Assembly (NCBI RefSeq): GCF_008123965.1 | Contig: NZ_VSTH01000015.1 | Coordinates: forward strand, 1-64,000 | Length of the DNA stretch: 64,000 bases | Direction of reading: 5' to 3' | Source of the DNA: Bradyrhizobium hipponense | Lineage (GTDB): Bacteria; Pseudomonadota; Alphaproteobacteria; Rhizobiales; Xanthobacteraceae | Shown: piece by piece, positions 53,976-64,000 of the stretch | How the letters are laid out: the number at the start of each line of letters is the position of its first letter | Numbering within the stretch: position 1 is the stretch's first letter | Program-made: the position numbers and the translations under genes | The notes under the pieces: model-generated | Database searches by the model: none | What the model was told of the DNA's origin: nothing | Seen by the model: only the letters and a program-made list of their open reading frames with translations

Positions 53976-53998
53976 TTTTGTAACGACATGACACAAAA
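53976..53998. promoter_or_regulatory. Inverted repeat TTTTGT-N11-ACAAAA over the GntR start, candidate operator
   Basis: Arms at 53976-53981 and 53993-53998 are perfect inverted copies and enclose the proposed ATG (53988) of the GntR gene, in the short divergent region shared with the C45 operon. A repressor bound here could control both directions. FCD-type GntR proteins usually bind short palindromes in such regions. The arms are A/T-rich, so confidence is limited. Confidence 0.4.
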
Positions 53999-54902
53999 AA
54001 ATTCAGTGACGGAAAAGGCGCGTCCAAGCCGTCTCCAGCGCGAACTGTCCGCGGCGATCATGGAGCTGATCCGGAGCGAGCGGCTTGCGCCCGGCACGCG
54101 GCTCGCCGAGGTCGCGCTCGCCGAGCGCCTGCAGGTGTCGCGAACGCCGGTGCGCGCCGCATTGAAGCTTCTGGCGAGCCGCAAGCTCGTGCGCGCCGGC
54201 GCGCGGCGCGGCTATTTCGTCGCCGACACGGCCCCCGTCCCGCACAAGGCACCGCCAAGATTGAGCCCCGACGATACCGACCGGCTGTTCCTCGCGATCG
54301 CGCGCGATCGCCGCGCCGGGCGGCTGGCGGACGAGGTGTCCGAACGCGACCTGATGCAGCGCTACGATGCGACACGGCCCGTCGTGCAGCGTGTCCTCAC
54401 CAGGCTTGCCGAAGTTGCCGCCGTCCAGCGCAAGCCCGGACATGGCTGGCGTTTTCAGCCGATCATCGCCGATGCGCAGGCTCGCGACGAAAGTTATCGC
54501 TACCGCATACTGATCGAACCGGCCGGGCTGCTCGAGCCCGGCTTTCGGCTCGACCCGGCATGGACCGCCGACATGCGCCGTCGTCATCAGGAGATGCTGG
54601 CGATGCCGTGGAGCGACACCGCCAGCATCGCGCTCTACGAGATGAACGCAGCCTTTCACGAAGGCTTGGCCGCGGCATCAGGCAACCGCTATTTGCTGGT
54701 CGCGGTTCAGCAGCAGAACCGGCTGCGGCGCTTTGGCAATTACGACTGGACGTTCGGTCATCAGCGCGTGATCGTGAACTGCCGCGAGCATCTCGCCATC
54801 CTCGACCAGCTCGAAGCGGGCCAGCACGAGGCCGCAGCCGCGCTCTTGCGCCGGCATCTCGAAGGTGCCGCAAAGCTCAAGCGCAGATCAAAAGCCACCT
54901 GA
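53988..54902 (+). CDS. GntR-family regulator with a second winged-helix-like segment and FCD-type C-terminus
   Basis: This regulator has about 304 residues. The N-terminal GntR winged helix has LQRELSAAIMELIRSERLAP and VALAERLQVSRTPVRAALKL. A second segment, SERDLMQRYDATRPVVQRVL followed by RKPGHGWRFQP, also looks like a winged helix with its wing. An FCD-like all-helical domain follows (YEMNAAFHEGLAAASGNRYL, HQRVIVNCREHLAILDQLEA). It is divergent from the C45/peptide transporter operon and probably represses it. The start is uncertain: ATG 53988 (MTQKN) or TTG 53952, neither with a visible Shine-Dalgarno. Confidence 0.85.
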   Translation: MTQKNSVTEKARPSRLQRELSAAIMELIRSERLAPGTRLAEVALAERLQVSRTPVRAALKLLASRKLVRAGARRGYFVADTAPVPHKAPPRLSPDDTDRLFLAIARDRRAGRLADEVSERDLMQRYDATRPVVQRVLTRLAEVAAVQRKPGHGWRFQPIIADAQARDESYRYRILIEPAGLLEPGFRLDPAWTADMRRRHQEMLAMPWSDTASIALYEMNAAFHEGLAAASGNRYLLVAVQQQNRLRRFGNYDWTFGHQRVIVNCREHLAILDQLEAGQHEAAAALLRRHLEGAAKLKRRSKAT

Positions 54903-54943
54903 CGAGATCTCGCGCATTCATAGTCCACAAGGACGATGACAGT

Positions 54944-55923
54944 CTAACCCTGCGGCAGTGCGTCGAGATGGCACGCCACCCACTGCTCGCTGCCGCTCGA
55001 ACGAAGTTGCGGCTCCTCTGTCCGGCAGCGGTCGAAGACGTAAGGACAACGGGTGTGGAAACGGCATCCGCTCGGCGGGTTGATCGGACTTGGCACGTCA
55101 CCGCCAAGGATAATGGGATTGCGCTCGGCACCAGGCTCGGGCACCGGCACCGCGGAGAGCAGCGCCTTGGTATAGGGATGTCTCGGCGCGGCAAAGATTT
55201 CCCGGCGCGGCGCCACCTCGACGATCTTGCCGAGATACATCACCGCGACGCGATGGGTCATGTGCTCGACGATCGCAAGGTCATGGCTGATGAACAGCAG
55301 CGCCAGACCGAACTTGTTCTGGAGATCCTGCAACAAATTGACGATCTGCGCCTTGACCGAGACGTCGAGCGCCGAGACCGCCTCGTCGCAGACGATCAGT
55401 TCGGGCTCGGCGGCAAGCGCCCGTGCGATGCCGATGCGCTGACGTTGGCCGCCCGAGAACTCGTGCGGCCTGCGGCTCAGCGCCTCGCGCGGCAGGCGCA
55501 CAATGTCCATCAGATCCGTGACACGCATCTCGAGATCGGCTGCGGACTTGGCGAGGCCGAAATTGCGGATCGGCTCGGCCAGGATGTCGCGCACGCGCAT
55601 CCGCGGATTGAGGCTCGAGAACGGGTCCTGGAACACGACCTGCACCCGGCGTCGCATCTGGCGCATCGTGCTCGGCGCGGCGTCGTCAATACGCTGGCCA
55701 TCGAGGATCACCTGGCCCGAGGTGATGTCGAACAGCCGCAGGATGGCACGGCCGACCGTCGACTTGCCGCAGCCGGATTCTCCGACCAGCGACAGTGTCT
55801 CGCCGCGCGCGATCTCAAAGGACACGCCGTCCACCGCATAGACCCATTCGGACCTGCGCCCGAACAGGCCAGTCTTGACCGGAAAATGCTTCTTGAGGTC
55901 GTTGACCTGGAGCAGCGGGGGTC

Positions 55924-55927
<4 letters not shown>
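54944..55927 (-). CDS. Peptide-type ABC ATPase, system B (DppF-like)
   Basis: This 327-residue ATPase has Walker [19 protein letters not shown], signature [18 protein letters not shown], Walker [16 protein letters not shown] and a C-terminal oligopeptide-transporter Cys motif ([15 protein letters not shown]), typical of DppF/OppF. Its start overlaps the stop of the DppD-like ATPase by 4 bases. It is the last gene of the system B operon. Its stop is 41 bases from the convergent GntR gene, and no clear terminator was seen in that gap. Confidence 0.9.
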
Positions 55928-56913
<986 letters not shown>

Positions 56914-56932
56914 CGCGATCAGCCCCTCGGCA

Positions 56933-57856
56933 CTAGAGACTCTTGGCCATGCGCGGATCGAGCGCATCGCGAAGACCATCGCCGAGCAAATTCACGGCGA
57001 GCACGGTGACCGACAGGAAGGCTGCCGGGAAGAACACGATGTAGGGCTTGACCTGCCACAGCGCGCGGCCCTCGGCCATGATGTTGCCCCAAGACGGGAT
57101 GGTCGGCGGCGTGCCGGCACCGATGAAGGACAAGATCGCCTCAGTGATCATGGCGCTGGCGCAGATGTAGGTCGCCTGGACCAGCATGGGCGCGACCGTG
57201 TTGGGCAGGATGTGGCGCAGGATGATCATCGGCGTGCGCGTGCCGCAGGCCACCGCCGCGTCCACGTAGGGCTGCTCGCGCAGCGACAGCACCACGCTGC
57301 GCACGAGGCGCGAGACGCGCGGGATTTCCGCTATCGTAATCGCCAGGACGACGTTGCCGACGCTGCCGCGCGTCAATGCCATCAGCGCGATCGCCAGCAG
57401 GATCGGCGGTATCGACATCAAGCCGTCCATGAAGCGCATCAGAATGCCGTCGGCCCAGCGGATGAAGCCGGAGACGATGCCGATGGCAAGACCGGCCGCC
57501 GACGCGAATATCGCGACCGACAGGCCGACCGTGAGCGAGACCCGCGCGCCGAAGAGCACGCGTGAATAGATGTCGCGGCCGAGCACGTCGGAGCCGAACC
57601 AGAAATTGGCCGACGGCGCGCGGGTGCGCTTGGCGGGCGCGAGCGCGGTCGGATCGACCGTCCCGAGATAGGGCGCGAAGACTGCGATCAGGACGAGCGT
57701 CAGCAACAACGCGCCGCCGATCGCAACCGTCGGATGGCCCCGCAACAATCCCACAAGGCCACGACGGATGACGACCGGCCGAAAGATTTCGGGCAGTTGC
57801 GGCGCGACGACGAAGCCGGCCGGAAGCGATTGCAGGCTAACGGTCGTATCGGTCAA
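56933..57856 (-). CDS. Peptide-type ABC permease, system B (DppC-like)
   Basis: This 307-residue permease has a long N-terminal cytoplasmic tail, then [20 protein letters not shown], the coupling loop [20 protein letters not shown] and [20 protein letters not shown] at the C-terminus, as in DppC/OppC. Its start overlaps the DppB-like stop by 4 bases. The N-terminal tail of about 40 residues is longer than in the two other DppC-like permeases in this window. Confidence 0.9.
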   Translation of the reverse strand: MTDTTVSLQSLPAGFVVAPQLPEIFRPVVIRRGLVGLLRGHPTVAIGGALLLTLVLIAVFAPYLGTVDPTALAPAKRTRAPSANFWFGSDVLGRDIYSRVLFGARVSLTVGLSVAIFASAAGLAIGIVSGFIRWADGILMRFMDGLMSIPPILLAIALMALTRGSVGNVVLAITIAEIPRVSRLVRSVVLSLREQPYVDAAVACGTRTPMIILRHILPNTVAPMLVQATYICASAMITEAILSFIGAGTPPTIPSWGNIMAEGRALWQVKPYIVFFPAAFLSVTVLAVNLLGDGLRDALDPRMAKSL

Positions 57857-58794
57857 TAGCGGATCCTCGGGTCAACGAGCGTATAGATGACGTCGATCAT
57901 CAGATTGACGAGGACGTAGACGAAGCTGAACAACAGGACGATGCCCTGAATCACAGGATAATCGCGGCGCAGGATCGCATCGATCGTGAGCCGGCCGAGG
58001 CCGGGAATCGCGAACACGCTTTCGGTCACCACTGCGCCGCCGATCAGGAGCGCAATGCCGATCCCGATCACCGTGACGATCGGCACCGCCGCATTCTTCA
58101 GGGCGTGAATGAACAGGATGCCGCCCTGCCCGAGCCCTTTGGCGCGCGCGGTGCGGATATAGTCCTGCTGAAGCACTTCGAGCATGGTGGCGCGGGTGAT
58201 GCGCGCGATCAGCGCGATGTAGACACAGCCGAGCGCGATCGCCGGCAGGATCAGGTTCTCGAGCCACGGCCAGAAGCCTTGCGCGAGCGGCGTATAGCCC
58301 TGCACCGGAAGCCATTCCAGTTCGAGCGCGAAGATGTAGGCGAGCATGTATCCGACCACGAAGACGGGCAGCGAGAAGCCGAACACGGCGAAGCCCATGA
58401 TGACACGGTCGATCAGGCTGCCGGCCTTCCACGCCGCCACGACGCCGAGCGGCACCGCAATCACGATCGTGAGCAGAAGCGTCACCATCATCAGCGACAG
58501 CGTCGGTCCGAGACGCTGCCCGATCATCGTCGAGACCGGCAGGTTGGTGAAGATCGAGGTGCCGAGATCGCCGTGCAGGATGCGCCAGACCCAGCTTCCG
58601 AACTGGATCAGGAAAGGCCGGTCGAGACCGAGGCTCTGGCGAATGCGCTCCACATCCTCCGGGCTTGCCTGGTCGCCCGCGATCACCACGGCCGGATCCC
58701 CGGGCGCGATGTAGAGCAGGCTGAACACGAACAACGCGACGATTGCCATCACTGGCAAGGTCGAGACGATGCGCCGGAGGATGTAGGAGAGCAT
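57853..58794 (-). CDS. Peptide-type ABC permease, system B (DppB-like)
   Basis: This 313-residue permease shows MLSYILRRIVSTLPVMAIVA, YIAPGDPAVVIAGDQASPED, LGLDRPFLIQFGSWVWRILH and the EAA loop DYIRTARAKGLGQGGILFIH, all in the DppB/OppB order. It lies 17 bases after the binding-protein stop. With the DppC-like protein it forms the channel of system B. Confidence 0.9.
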   Translation of the reverse strand: MLSYILRRIVSTLPVMAIVALFVFSLLYIAPGDPAVVIAGDQASPEDVERIRQSLGLDRPFLIQFGSWVWRILHGDLGTSIFTNLPVSTMIGQRLGPTLSLMMVTLLLTIVIAVPLGVVAAWKAGSLIDRVIMGFAVFGFSLPVFVVGYMLAYIFALELEWLPVQGYTPLAQGFWPWLENLILPAIALGCVYIALIARITRATMLEVLQQDYIRTARAKGLGQGGILFIHALKNAAVPIVTVIGIGIALLIGGAVVTESVFAIPGLGRLTIDAILRRDYPVIQGIVLLFSFVYVLVNLMIDVIYTLVDPRIRY

Positions 58795-58811
58795 TTGGCT
58801 TCAGCGCGCGA

Positions 58812-60416
58812 TCATGCCGACTTCGTCACGTTCCAGAACAAGGGGACCGGTCCCTTGGCAACGCCAGAGACGTTCTTGCGCCACGCGGTGTAGCCCAGGA
58901 AGAAGCCGGTCGGGGCGTAGACGACGTCATCCATCGCCGCCTTGTTGAGACGACCGATGGCGGCCTTCTCCTCGTCGAGGTTCTTGGCCTCGAACCAGGA
59001 CGTGACTTCCTTCTCGGTGCCGGGGCTGGTGGGCCAGCCGAACCAGGCCTTGTCACCATTGGCACGAATGGCGGTGTACGGTGCCGGATTGACGCAATCC
59101 GCGCCTGCATGCCAGGTGTGGAACATGTTCCAGCCGCCCTGTCCGGGCGGTGTTTTCTGCGCGCGGCGGGAGCCGACCGTGCCCCAGTCCGTCGCGACGA
59201 AGTCGACGTTCATGCCGAGCCGCTTGAGGAGATCCGCGGTCACGTCGCCCATCGCCTTGGTGATCGGCTGATCCTGCGCGACAAGGCACGTCACCGGCTG
59301 GCCGGAATAGCCGCTCTCGGCAAGCAGCTTCTTGGCCGCGTCGAGATCGCGCTTGCCCTTCAAAATCTCGCCACCCACTTCGGTGTAGAGCGGCGTGTCC
59401 GGCGTGAAGTAGCCAGGCAGCGGCTTCCAGAGCGAATTGTCGTCACCAACGATCGCACGCATATAGTCTTCCTGGCTGAGCGCCATCAGCACCGCGCGTC
59501 GCGCCCGCACATCGTTGAAGGGCGGATACAGGAAATTCATGCGGAACGAGCCGATATTGCCGAGGGGATCGCCGATATCGACACTGATATTCTTGTTTTT
59601 CTTCAGGACCGGAACGAGATCTGCGATCGGGTTCTCCCACCAGTCGATCTCGCCGTTCTGCAACGCGGCTGCCGCGGTCGCCGGGTCCGGCATGATCACC
59701 CATTCGACGCGATCGATCATCACCTGCTTGCTGCCGGCGAGCCACGACGGCTTCTCCTGCCGCGGCACATAGTCCGCGAACTTCTCGAACACGGCTTTTG
59801 CGCCGGGGACCCACTCGCCCTTGACGAACTTCAGTGGGCCGGAGCCGATATAATCCGAGATCTGCTTGAACGGGTCCGTCTGCGCGATGCGCTCCGGCAT
59901 GATGAAGGCGCATGGCGAGTTGTTCTTGCCCAGCGCGAACAGCATTTTCGGAAAGGGCTGCTTCAGCACCCATTTGAAGGTACGGTCGTCGACGGCGGTG
60001 AGCTCCTGCTGGAGCGCCTTAAGCATCAGGCCCATCGGGTCGCGCGCCGACCAGCGCGTCAGGCTCGCGACGACGTCCTTGCTCAGCACCGGCTCGCCGT
60101 CGTGGAATTTGAGTCCCGGCCGCAGCTTGAACGTCCAGGTCGTGCCGTCGTCCGTCACTTCCTCGGATTCGACCATCTGCCGCTGCGGCTGGAACGAGGA
60201 ATCGATGCCGTAGAGCGTGTCCCAGACCATCGCGGCGGCGTTGCGCACGACATATTGGGTGCCCCAGATCGGATCGAAATTGGCGAGGTTGGCCTGCGGC
60301 ACGAAACGCAGGGTGCGGGCTGCCGCGCCTTGCGACAGCGCAGGAGCCGAGAGGCCACCCGTCAGCGCCAAGCCGCCCGCGCTAGCCAGTCCCTTCAATA
60401 TGGTCCTGCGATCCAT
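58812..60416 (-). CDS. Peptide-type ABC substrate-binding protein, system B (SBP_bac_5, Tat signal)
   Basis: This 534-residue periplasmic protein begins MDRRTILKGLASAGGLALTG, a twin-arginine-type signal (R-R-T-I-L-K), so export in folded form is likely. The SBP_bac_5 fold follows: VPQANLANFDPIWGTQYVVR, TFKLRPGLKFHDGEPVLSKD and DYIGSGPLKFVKGEWVPGAK. GGGAGG five bases upstream fixes the start at 60416. The aromatic-rich central part is typical of binding proteins for peptides, glutathione or opine-like ligands. It is the first gene of the system B operon. Confidence 0.9.
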   Translation of the reverse strand: MDRRTILKGLASAGGLALTGGLSAPALSQGAAARTLRFVPQANLANFDPIWGTQYVVRNAAAMVWDTLYGIDSSFQPQRQMVESEEVTDDGTTWTFKLRPGLKFHDGEPVLSKDVVASLTRWSARDPMGLMLKALQQELTAVDDRTFKWVLKQPFPKMLFALGKNNSPCAFIMPERIAQTDPFKQISDYIGSGPLKFVKGEWVPGAKAVFEKFADYVPRQEKPSWLAGSKQVMIDRVEWVIMPDPATAAAALQNGEIDWWENPIADLVPVLKKNKNISVDIGDPLGNIGSFRMNFLYPPFNDVRARRAVLMALSQEDYMRAIVGDDNSLWKPLPGYFTPDTPLYTEVGGEILKGKRDLDAAKKLLAESGYSGQPVTCLVAQDQPITKAMGDVTADLLKRLGMNVDFVATDWGTVGSRRAQKTPPGQGGWNMFHTWHAGADCVNPAPYTAIRANGDKAWFGWPTSPGTEKEVTSWFEAKNLDEEKAAIGRLNKAAMDDVVYAPTGFFLGYTAWRKNVSGVAKGPVPLFWNVTKSA

Positions 60417-60557
60417 GAAGTCCTCCCAATAATGTCGTGATGCCGGCCGTTCGTTGGCCAAGGGCAGGTGAAACCGAGCCCATTAGCGTGCAAATGGTAT
60501 GCCACTAACCGGGCCTTCGCTTGCAGGAACTCATCTGATTTCTGCGGCACTCCAATA

Positions 60558-62228
60558 TCAAAGAGCCGCCGCCAGAGCCGGCCCGGCCTCGAAATGGGGA
60601 ATCGCCTCGACCAGCTTGCGCGTGTAGTCCGTCTTCGGATTATCGAACAGCGCCCGGCTTTCGCCCTGCTCCACGATGCCGCCATTGCGCAGCACGATGG
60701 TACGGTCGCACAGCATGCGCACCACGTTGAGATCATGGCTGACGAACAATAGCGCGATGTCGTTCTCGCGCCGCAGGCGGTCGAGCAGTTGCAGCACCAC
60801 CGCCTGCACCGAGACGTCGAGCGCGGCGGTCGGCTCGTCCAGCACCAGAAGCCGCGGCCGGCAGGCGATGGCGCGGGCGATCCCGACACGGGCCTTCTGG
60901 CCGCCGGAGAGCTGGTGCGGAAAGCGCGGCAGGAGATCCAGCGGCAATCCCACCCGCTCCGCGCACTCATTCACCCGCTGGCGCAATTCGTTGCCCGCCC
61001 GCAAACCATCAAGCCGCAGCAAGGGATGGGCGATACAATCGAAAGCAGTGAAGCGCGGGTTGAGGCTCTCGTTCGGGTCCTGGAACACCATCTGAATGTC
61101 TTTGCGCAAGCGCGAGCGGTGAAAGTCGCGCGCCGCGACGTGGCCGATCGACTGCCCGTCGAACACGATGTCGCCTTCGCTTGGATCGATCAGACGACAG
61201 ATCATGCGCGACGTCGTGCTCTTGCCGGACCCGGATTCGCCGACGAGCCCGACGCTTTCGCCGCCGGCCATCGTCATGGAGAAGTCCGCAACCGCGGCCG
61301 CCCCCTGATCAAAGCGCTTTGCAAGCTTCCGCACCTCAAGGAGCGGCGGCGTGCCTGCCGCGAGCTCCTGCCTGGGCTTGCTGACGATCGCAGCGTAACC
61401 CTCCCTTTCCTCTTCCGTCACGAGATCCTCGATCCGCGAGACCGCGGTCGGTGAAGCCGCGACCAGACGCCTGGTGTAAGCGTGCTGCGGGGCGCCGAAG
61501 AGGGCTTTTGGGCTTGCTTCCTCGACGATCCGTCCGCGCTCCATCACGGCGATGCGGCGGCAATAGCGCGCCGCAAGACCGAGATCGTGCGTGATCAAAA
61601 TCGTCGCCATGCCGCGCGCGGCGGCAATGTCCGCCAGGAGATCCATCACCACCTTTTGCGTCGTGACGTCGAGCCCGGTGGTCGGCTCGTCGGCGATCAA
61701 CAGCGCGGGATTGCAGGAAATCGCGATCGCGATCATGACGCGCTGGCACATGCCGCCGGAGAGTTCATGCGGATAGGCATTCATCCGCGTCCCGGGGTCG
61801 CGTATCTGCACCGCGTGCAGCAGCTCGAGCGCCTCGGCGCGGGCGGCGTCCTTCGATATCCGCTTGTGGGTGAGGATGGCGTCCGCGATCTGCAAGCCGA
61901 TCGCCCTGATCGGATTGAGCGCCGCCCGCGGGTTCTGGAAGATCATCGACATGGCGGCGCCTTGCAGCTGACGAAGGTCGTCGCCTCTGAGTTTCGTGAC
62001 GTCCTGCCCGCGAAACAGGATCTTTCCGGCAGTGACGCGCCCGGCCGAATCCAGTAGCCGCGTCGTTGCAAAGCCGGTGACTGACTTGCCCGAACCGCTC
62101 TCGCCGACAAGGCCGAGCATCTCGCCGGCCTCGACGGCGAGCGTGACCCCGCGGACGGCCTCGACCATTCCACGCCGCGTCGAGAACGAGACGTGGAGGT
62201 CGTCGATGCTGAGCAGTTTCTCGCTCAT
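60558..62228 (-). CDS. Peptide-type ABC ATPase, fused double NBD, system C (GsiA/YejF-like)
   Basis: This 556-residue protein contains two complete NBDs. The first has Walker A GESGSGKSVTGFATTRLL, signature [18 protein letters not shown] and [15 protein letters not shown]. The second has Walker A GESGSGKSTTSRMICRLI, signature LSGGQKARVGIARAIACR and LVLDEPTAALDVSVQ. Both look catalytically intact, in contrast to the frameshifted double ATPase of system A. The start at 62228 (MSEKLLSIDDLHVSF) overlaps the permease stop (ATGA); the open frame further upstream lies inside that gene. It powers a third peptide-type importer. Confidence 0.9.
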   Translation of the reverse strand: MSEKLLSIDDLHVSFSTRRGMVEAVRGVTLAVEAGEMLGLVGESGSGKSVTGFATTRLLDSAGRVTAGKILFRGQDVTKLRGDDLRQLQGAAMSMIFQNPRAALNPIRAIGLQIADAILTHKRISKDAARAEALELLHAVQIRDPGTRMNAYPHELSGGMCQRVMIAIAISCNPALLIADEPTTGLDVTTQKVVMDLLADIAAARGMATILITHDLGLAARYCRRIAVMERGRIVEEASPKALFGAPQHAYTRRLVAASPTAVSRIEDLVTEEEREGYAAIVSKPRQELAAGTPPLLEVRKLAKRFDQGAAAVADFSMTMAGGESVGLVGESGSGKSTTSRMICRLIDPSEGDIVFDGQSIGHVAARDFHRSRLRKDIQMVFQDPNESLNPRFTAFDCIAHPLLRLDGLRAGNELRQRVNECAERVGLPLDLLPRFPHQLSGGQKARVGIARAIACRPRLLVLDEPTAALDVSVQAVVLQLLDRLRRENDIALLFVSHDLNVVRMLCDRTIVLRNGGIVEQGESRALFDNPKTDYTRKLVEAIPHFEAGPALAAAL

Positions 62229-63073
62229 GTGCGCATGCGGGGATCGAGAATGTCCCGCATCCCGTCCCCCAAGAGATTGAAGCAGAGCACTGCCATCATC
62301 AGTGCCAGGCCCGGGAACGCCACCAGCCACCACCGTCCGGTCGAGATGAAGCGTGCGCCTTCCGCGACCATGATGCCCCATTCCGGCGTCGGCGGCTTGA
62401 CGCCGAGGCCGATGAAGGACAGGCCGGCCGCGTTCAGGATCGCCCAGCCGAGATTGAGCGAGATCTGCACCGCCATCGCCGGCAGGATGTTCGGAAGCAG
62501 GAAGCGCAGCACCACCGAGAAATGGCTTTCGCCGCAGGCGCGCGCGGCCTCGACCCAACCGACGTTGCGCCTGACGTTGACCTCCGCCCGCGCGAAGCGG
62601 ATGTAGAACGGCAGATTGATGATCGCGGTCGCGATCACGATGTTCTCGATCCGGTTTCCCAGTGCCGCGACCATCGCCATCGCCAGCACGAACAGCGGAA
62701 AAGCCATCATCACGTCGACGAAGCGGCCGACCGCGCGGTCGAGCCTGCCGCCCGCATAGCCGCAGAACGAGCCGATGACGGCGCCGAGCACGAAGGAGAT
62801 GCCGACCGCGGAGACCGCAATCGCAAGGTCGAGCCGCGCTGCGATGACGAGGCGGCTGAACACGTCGCGTCCGAGTTGATCCGTGCCGCCGATATGGGCT
62901 GCACTCGGCGGCAGCAGCGCCTCCGAGACATTCGAGACCACGGGATCATAGGGCACGATCCAAGGCCCGAAGATCGCGACCAGAACGAACAGGAGAACGC
63001 CCGCCGCGGCAATGCCGGTGAGCGGGTTTCCGCGCAGAATCCAGATCGAATGCCGGAGAGTTGCGCTGGTCAT
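62225..63073 (-). CDS. Peptide-type ABC permease, system C (DppC-like)
   Basis: This 282-residue permease shows IGGTDQLGRDVFSRLVIAAR, the coupling loop VGWVEAARACGESHFSVVLR and FNLLGDGMRDILDPRMRT at the C-terminus. Its start overlaps the next permease by 4 bases, and its own stop overlaps the ATPase start. It has the ordinary length for DppC/OppC. Confidence 0.9.
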   Translation of the reverse strand: MTSATLRHSIWILRGNPLTGIAAAGVLLFVLVAIFGPWIVPYDPVVSNVSEALLPPSAAHIGGTDQLGRDVFSRLVIAARLDLAIAVSAVGISFVLGAVIGSFCGYAGGRLDRAVGRFVDVMMAFPLFVLAMAMVAALGNRIENIVIATAIINLPFYIRFARAEVNVRRNVGWVEAARACGESHFSVVLRFLLPNILPAMAVQISLNLGWAILNAAGLSFIGLGVKPPTPEWGIMVAEGARFISTGRWWLVAFPGLALMMAVLCFNLLGDGMRDILDPRMRT

Positions 63074-64000
63074 TCGATCGACACCCTGGGATCGGCGATG
63101 CCGTAACAGATGTCGACGACCAGATTGACCAGCACGAAAACGCTCGCCATCAACAGCACGAATCCCTGCACCGGCGCATAGTCCGAGGACAGCAGCGCGT
63201 CGAGCGCGTAGGACGCGACGCCCGGCCAGGAGAACACTTTCTCCACCAGGACGTTCGCGCCAAGCATGGTCGAGAATACGATTCCGGCGATGGTGATGAC
63301 GGGCAGGATCGCGTTGCGCAGCGCATAGGTAATGACCACCTTGCGCCAGGACAGCCCGACCGAGCGCGCGGTGCGCACGAAATCGCTACCGAGCGAGACC
63401 AGCATCGAGGCCCGCGTGATCCGCGCCAATGGTGCGATGACGAACAGCGCCATGCTCACCGCCGGCAGGATCAATTGCTTGCAGGCCGCCCACCAGCCGT
63501 CGATGTCTCCGGCGAGCAGGAAATCGATCGAGAGGAAGCCGGTGCGCTGCGGCGGCAACGAGGTGAAGACATCGATCCGCCCGGTCGGATCGGGCGCAAG
63601 CCCGAGCAGGTAATAGAAGACGTAGATCAGCAGCAGGCCCGAGACGAAGGTCGGCACGCAGACGCCGAGCGCGCAGAACATCCGCACACCGTGATCGACG
63701 AGCGAGCCCGGCCGCAGCGCCGCAAGGACGCCGAGCGGCACGGCCGCAATGAGGGCGATCAACAGCGCGGTGAAGGTGAGCTCGAGCGAAGCCGGCAGGC
63801 GCTCCCGCAAATCCTTGAGCACAGGCTGCCCGGTCATCATCGAGCGGCCGAGATTGCCGTGGCCGATGTCGGAGAGATAGAACACGAGCTGCTCCGGCAC
63901 CGACTTGTTGAGGCCCATCTGCTTGCGGATCTGCTCGATCTCCTCCTTGCCCGCATTGGGCCCCGAGGCAAAGAACACCGCGGGGTCCCCGGGCAGGACG
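63070..64000 (-). CDS. Peptide-type ABC permease, system C (DppB-like), N-terminus beyond window edge
   Basis: The frame is open from the stop at 63070 to the window end. The first residues visible (VLPGDPAVFFASGPNAGKEE) are the conserved P-G-D-P segment that lies about 30 residues into DppB proteins, so only the start is missing. Further on are MGLNKSVPEQLVFYLSDIGH, the EAA loop SDFVRTARSVGLSWRKVVIT and FVLVNLVVDICYGIADPRVS. The binding-protein gene of system C is expected beyond the window. Confidence 0.9.
   Translation of the reverse strand, partial: VLPGDPAVFFASGPNAGKEEIEQIRKQMGLNKSVPEQLVFYLSDIGHGNLGRSMMTGQPVLKDLRERLPASLELTFTALLIALIAAVPLGVLAALRPGSLVDHGVRMFCALGVCVPTFVSGLLLIYVFYYLLGLAPDPTGRIDVFTSLPPQRTGFLSIDFLLAGDIDGWWAACKQLILPAVSMALFVIAPLARITRASMLVSLGSDFVRTARSVGLSWRKVVITYALRNAILPVITIAGIVFSTMLGANVLVEKVFSWPGVASYALDALLSSDYAPVQGFVLLMASVFVLVNLVVDICYGIADPRVSIE

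Overview
The window looks like a chromosomal segment of a Bradyrhizobium-type alphaproteobacterium. This is inferred from the high GC content, long co-directional operons with 1-8 bp gene overlaps, several ABC importers side by side, and the protein families present. I saw no rRNA, tRNA, CRISPR array, phage gene or transposase. All assignments come from reading motifs; no database search was run.

Region 1 (1-10363) is a surface polysaccharide locus. It holds a truncated O-antigen ligase-like polymerase, a FemAB/CelD-type acyltransferase, a flavoprotein, a Wzx-type flippase, a Wzc/ExoP-type chain-length protein whose kinase P-loop is degenerate, a GT4 glycosyltransferase and a beta-propeller GINT1-type putative glycosyltransferase.

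Region 2 (10685-32805) is the most unusual part. A branched-chain-type ABC importer (binding protein, then an AraC regulator, two permeases and two ATPases) leads into about 19 kb of tightly packed genes. The second ATPase is fused to a Tm-1-like (UPF0261) domain, and the next gene encodes the TIM-barrel partner domain found in plant Tm-1 proteins. Then come an SPFH/flotillin-like protein with 44-residue hendecad repeats, two tandem SRPBCC proteins, a three-component molybdenum hydroxylase whose large subunit is split into two genes by one in-frame TAG, CoxD/CoxE-like AAA and VWA maturation factors, an amidohydrolase, a metallo-beta-lactamase-fold lactonase, an SMP-30/isochorismatase fusion with Ser at the catalytic Cys position, and a frameshifted azoreductase. 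I infer uptake and oxidative then hydrolytic breakdown of an unknown, probably cyclic, compound, organised at the membrane.

Region 3 (32846-46629) is a hydroxyquinol-type catabolic operon with its own importer. A divergent LysR gene faces a Dabb protein, maleylacetate reductase, an aminohydrolase, a beta-hydroxyacid dehydrogenase, an intradiol dioxygenase, a GlcD-type oxidase, a ribose-type ABC transporter (ATPase, two permeases, binding protein) and a YciI protein. An AraC regulator and a clear rho-independent terminator close the region.

Region 4 (46658-64000) is mostly on the minus strand. It holds a Bug-type binding protein and three consecutive dipeptide/oligopeptide ABC transporters (A, B, C). 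System A is headed by a C45 autoproteolytic acyltransferase/hydrolase divergent from a GntR regulator, and its fused double ATPase carries a one-base frameshift. System C runs off the right edge.
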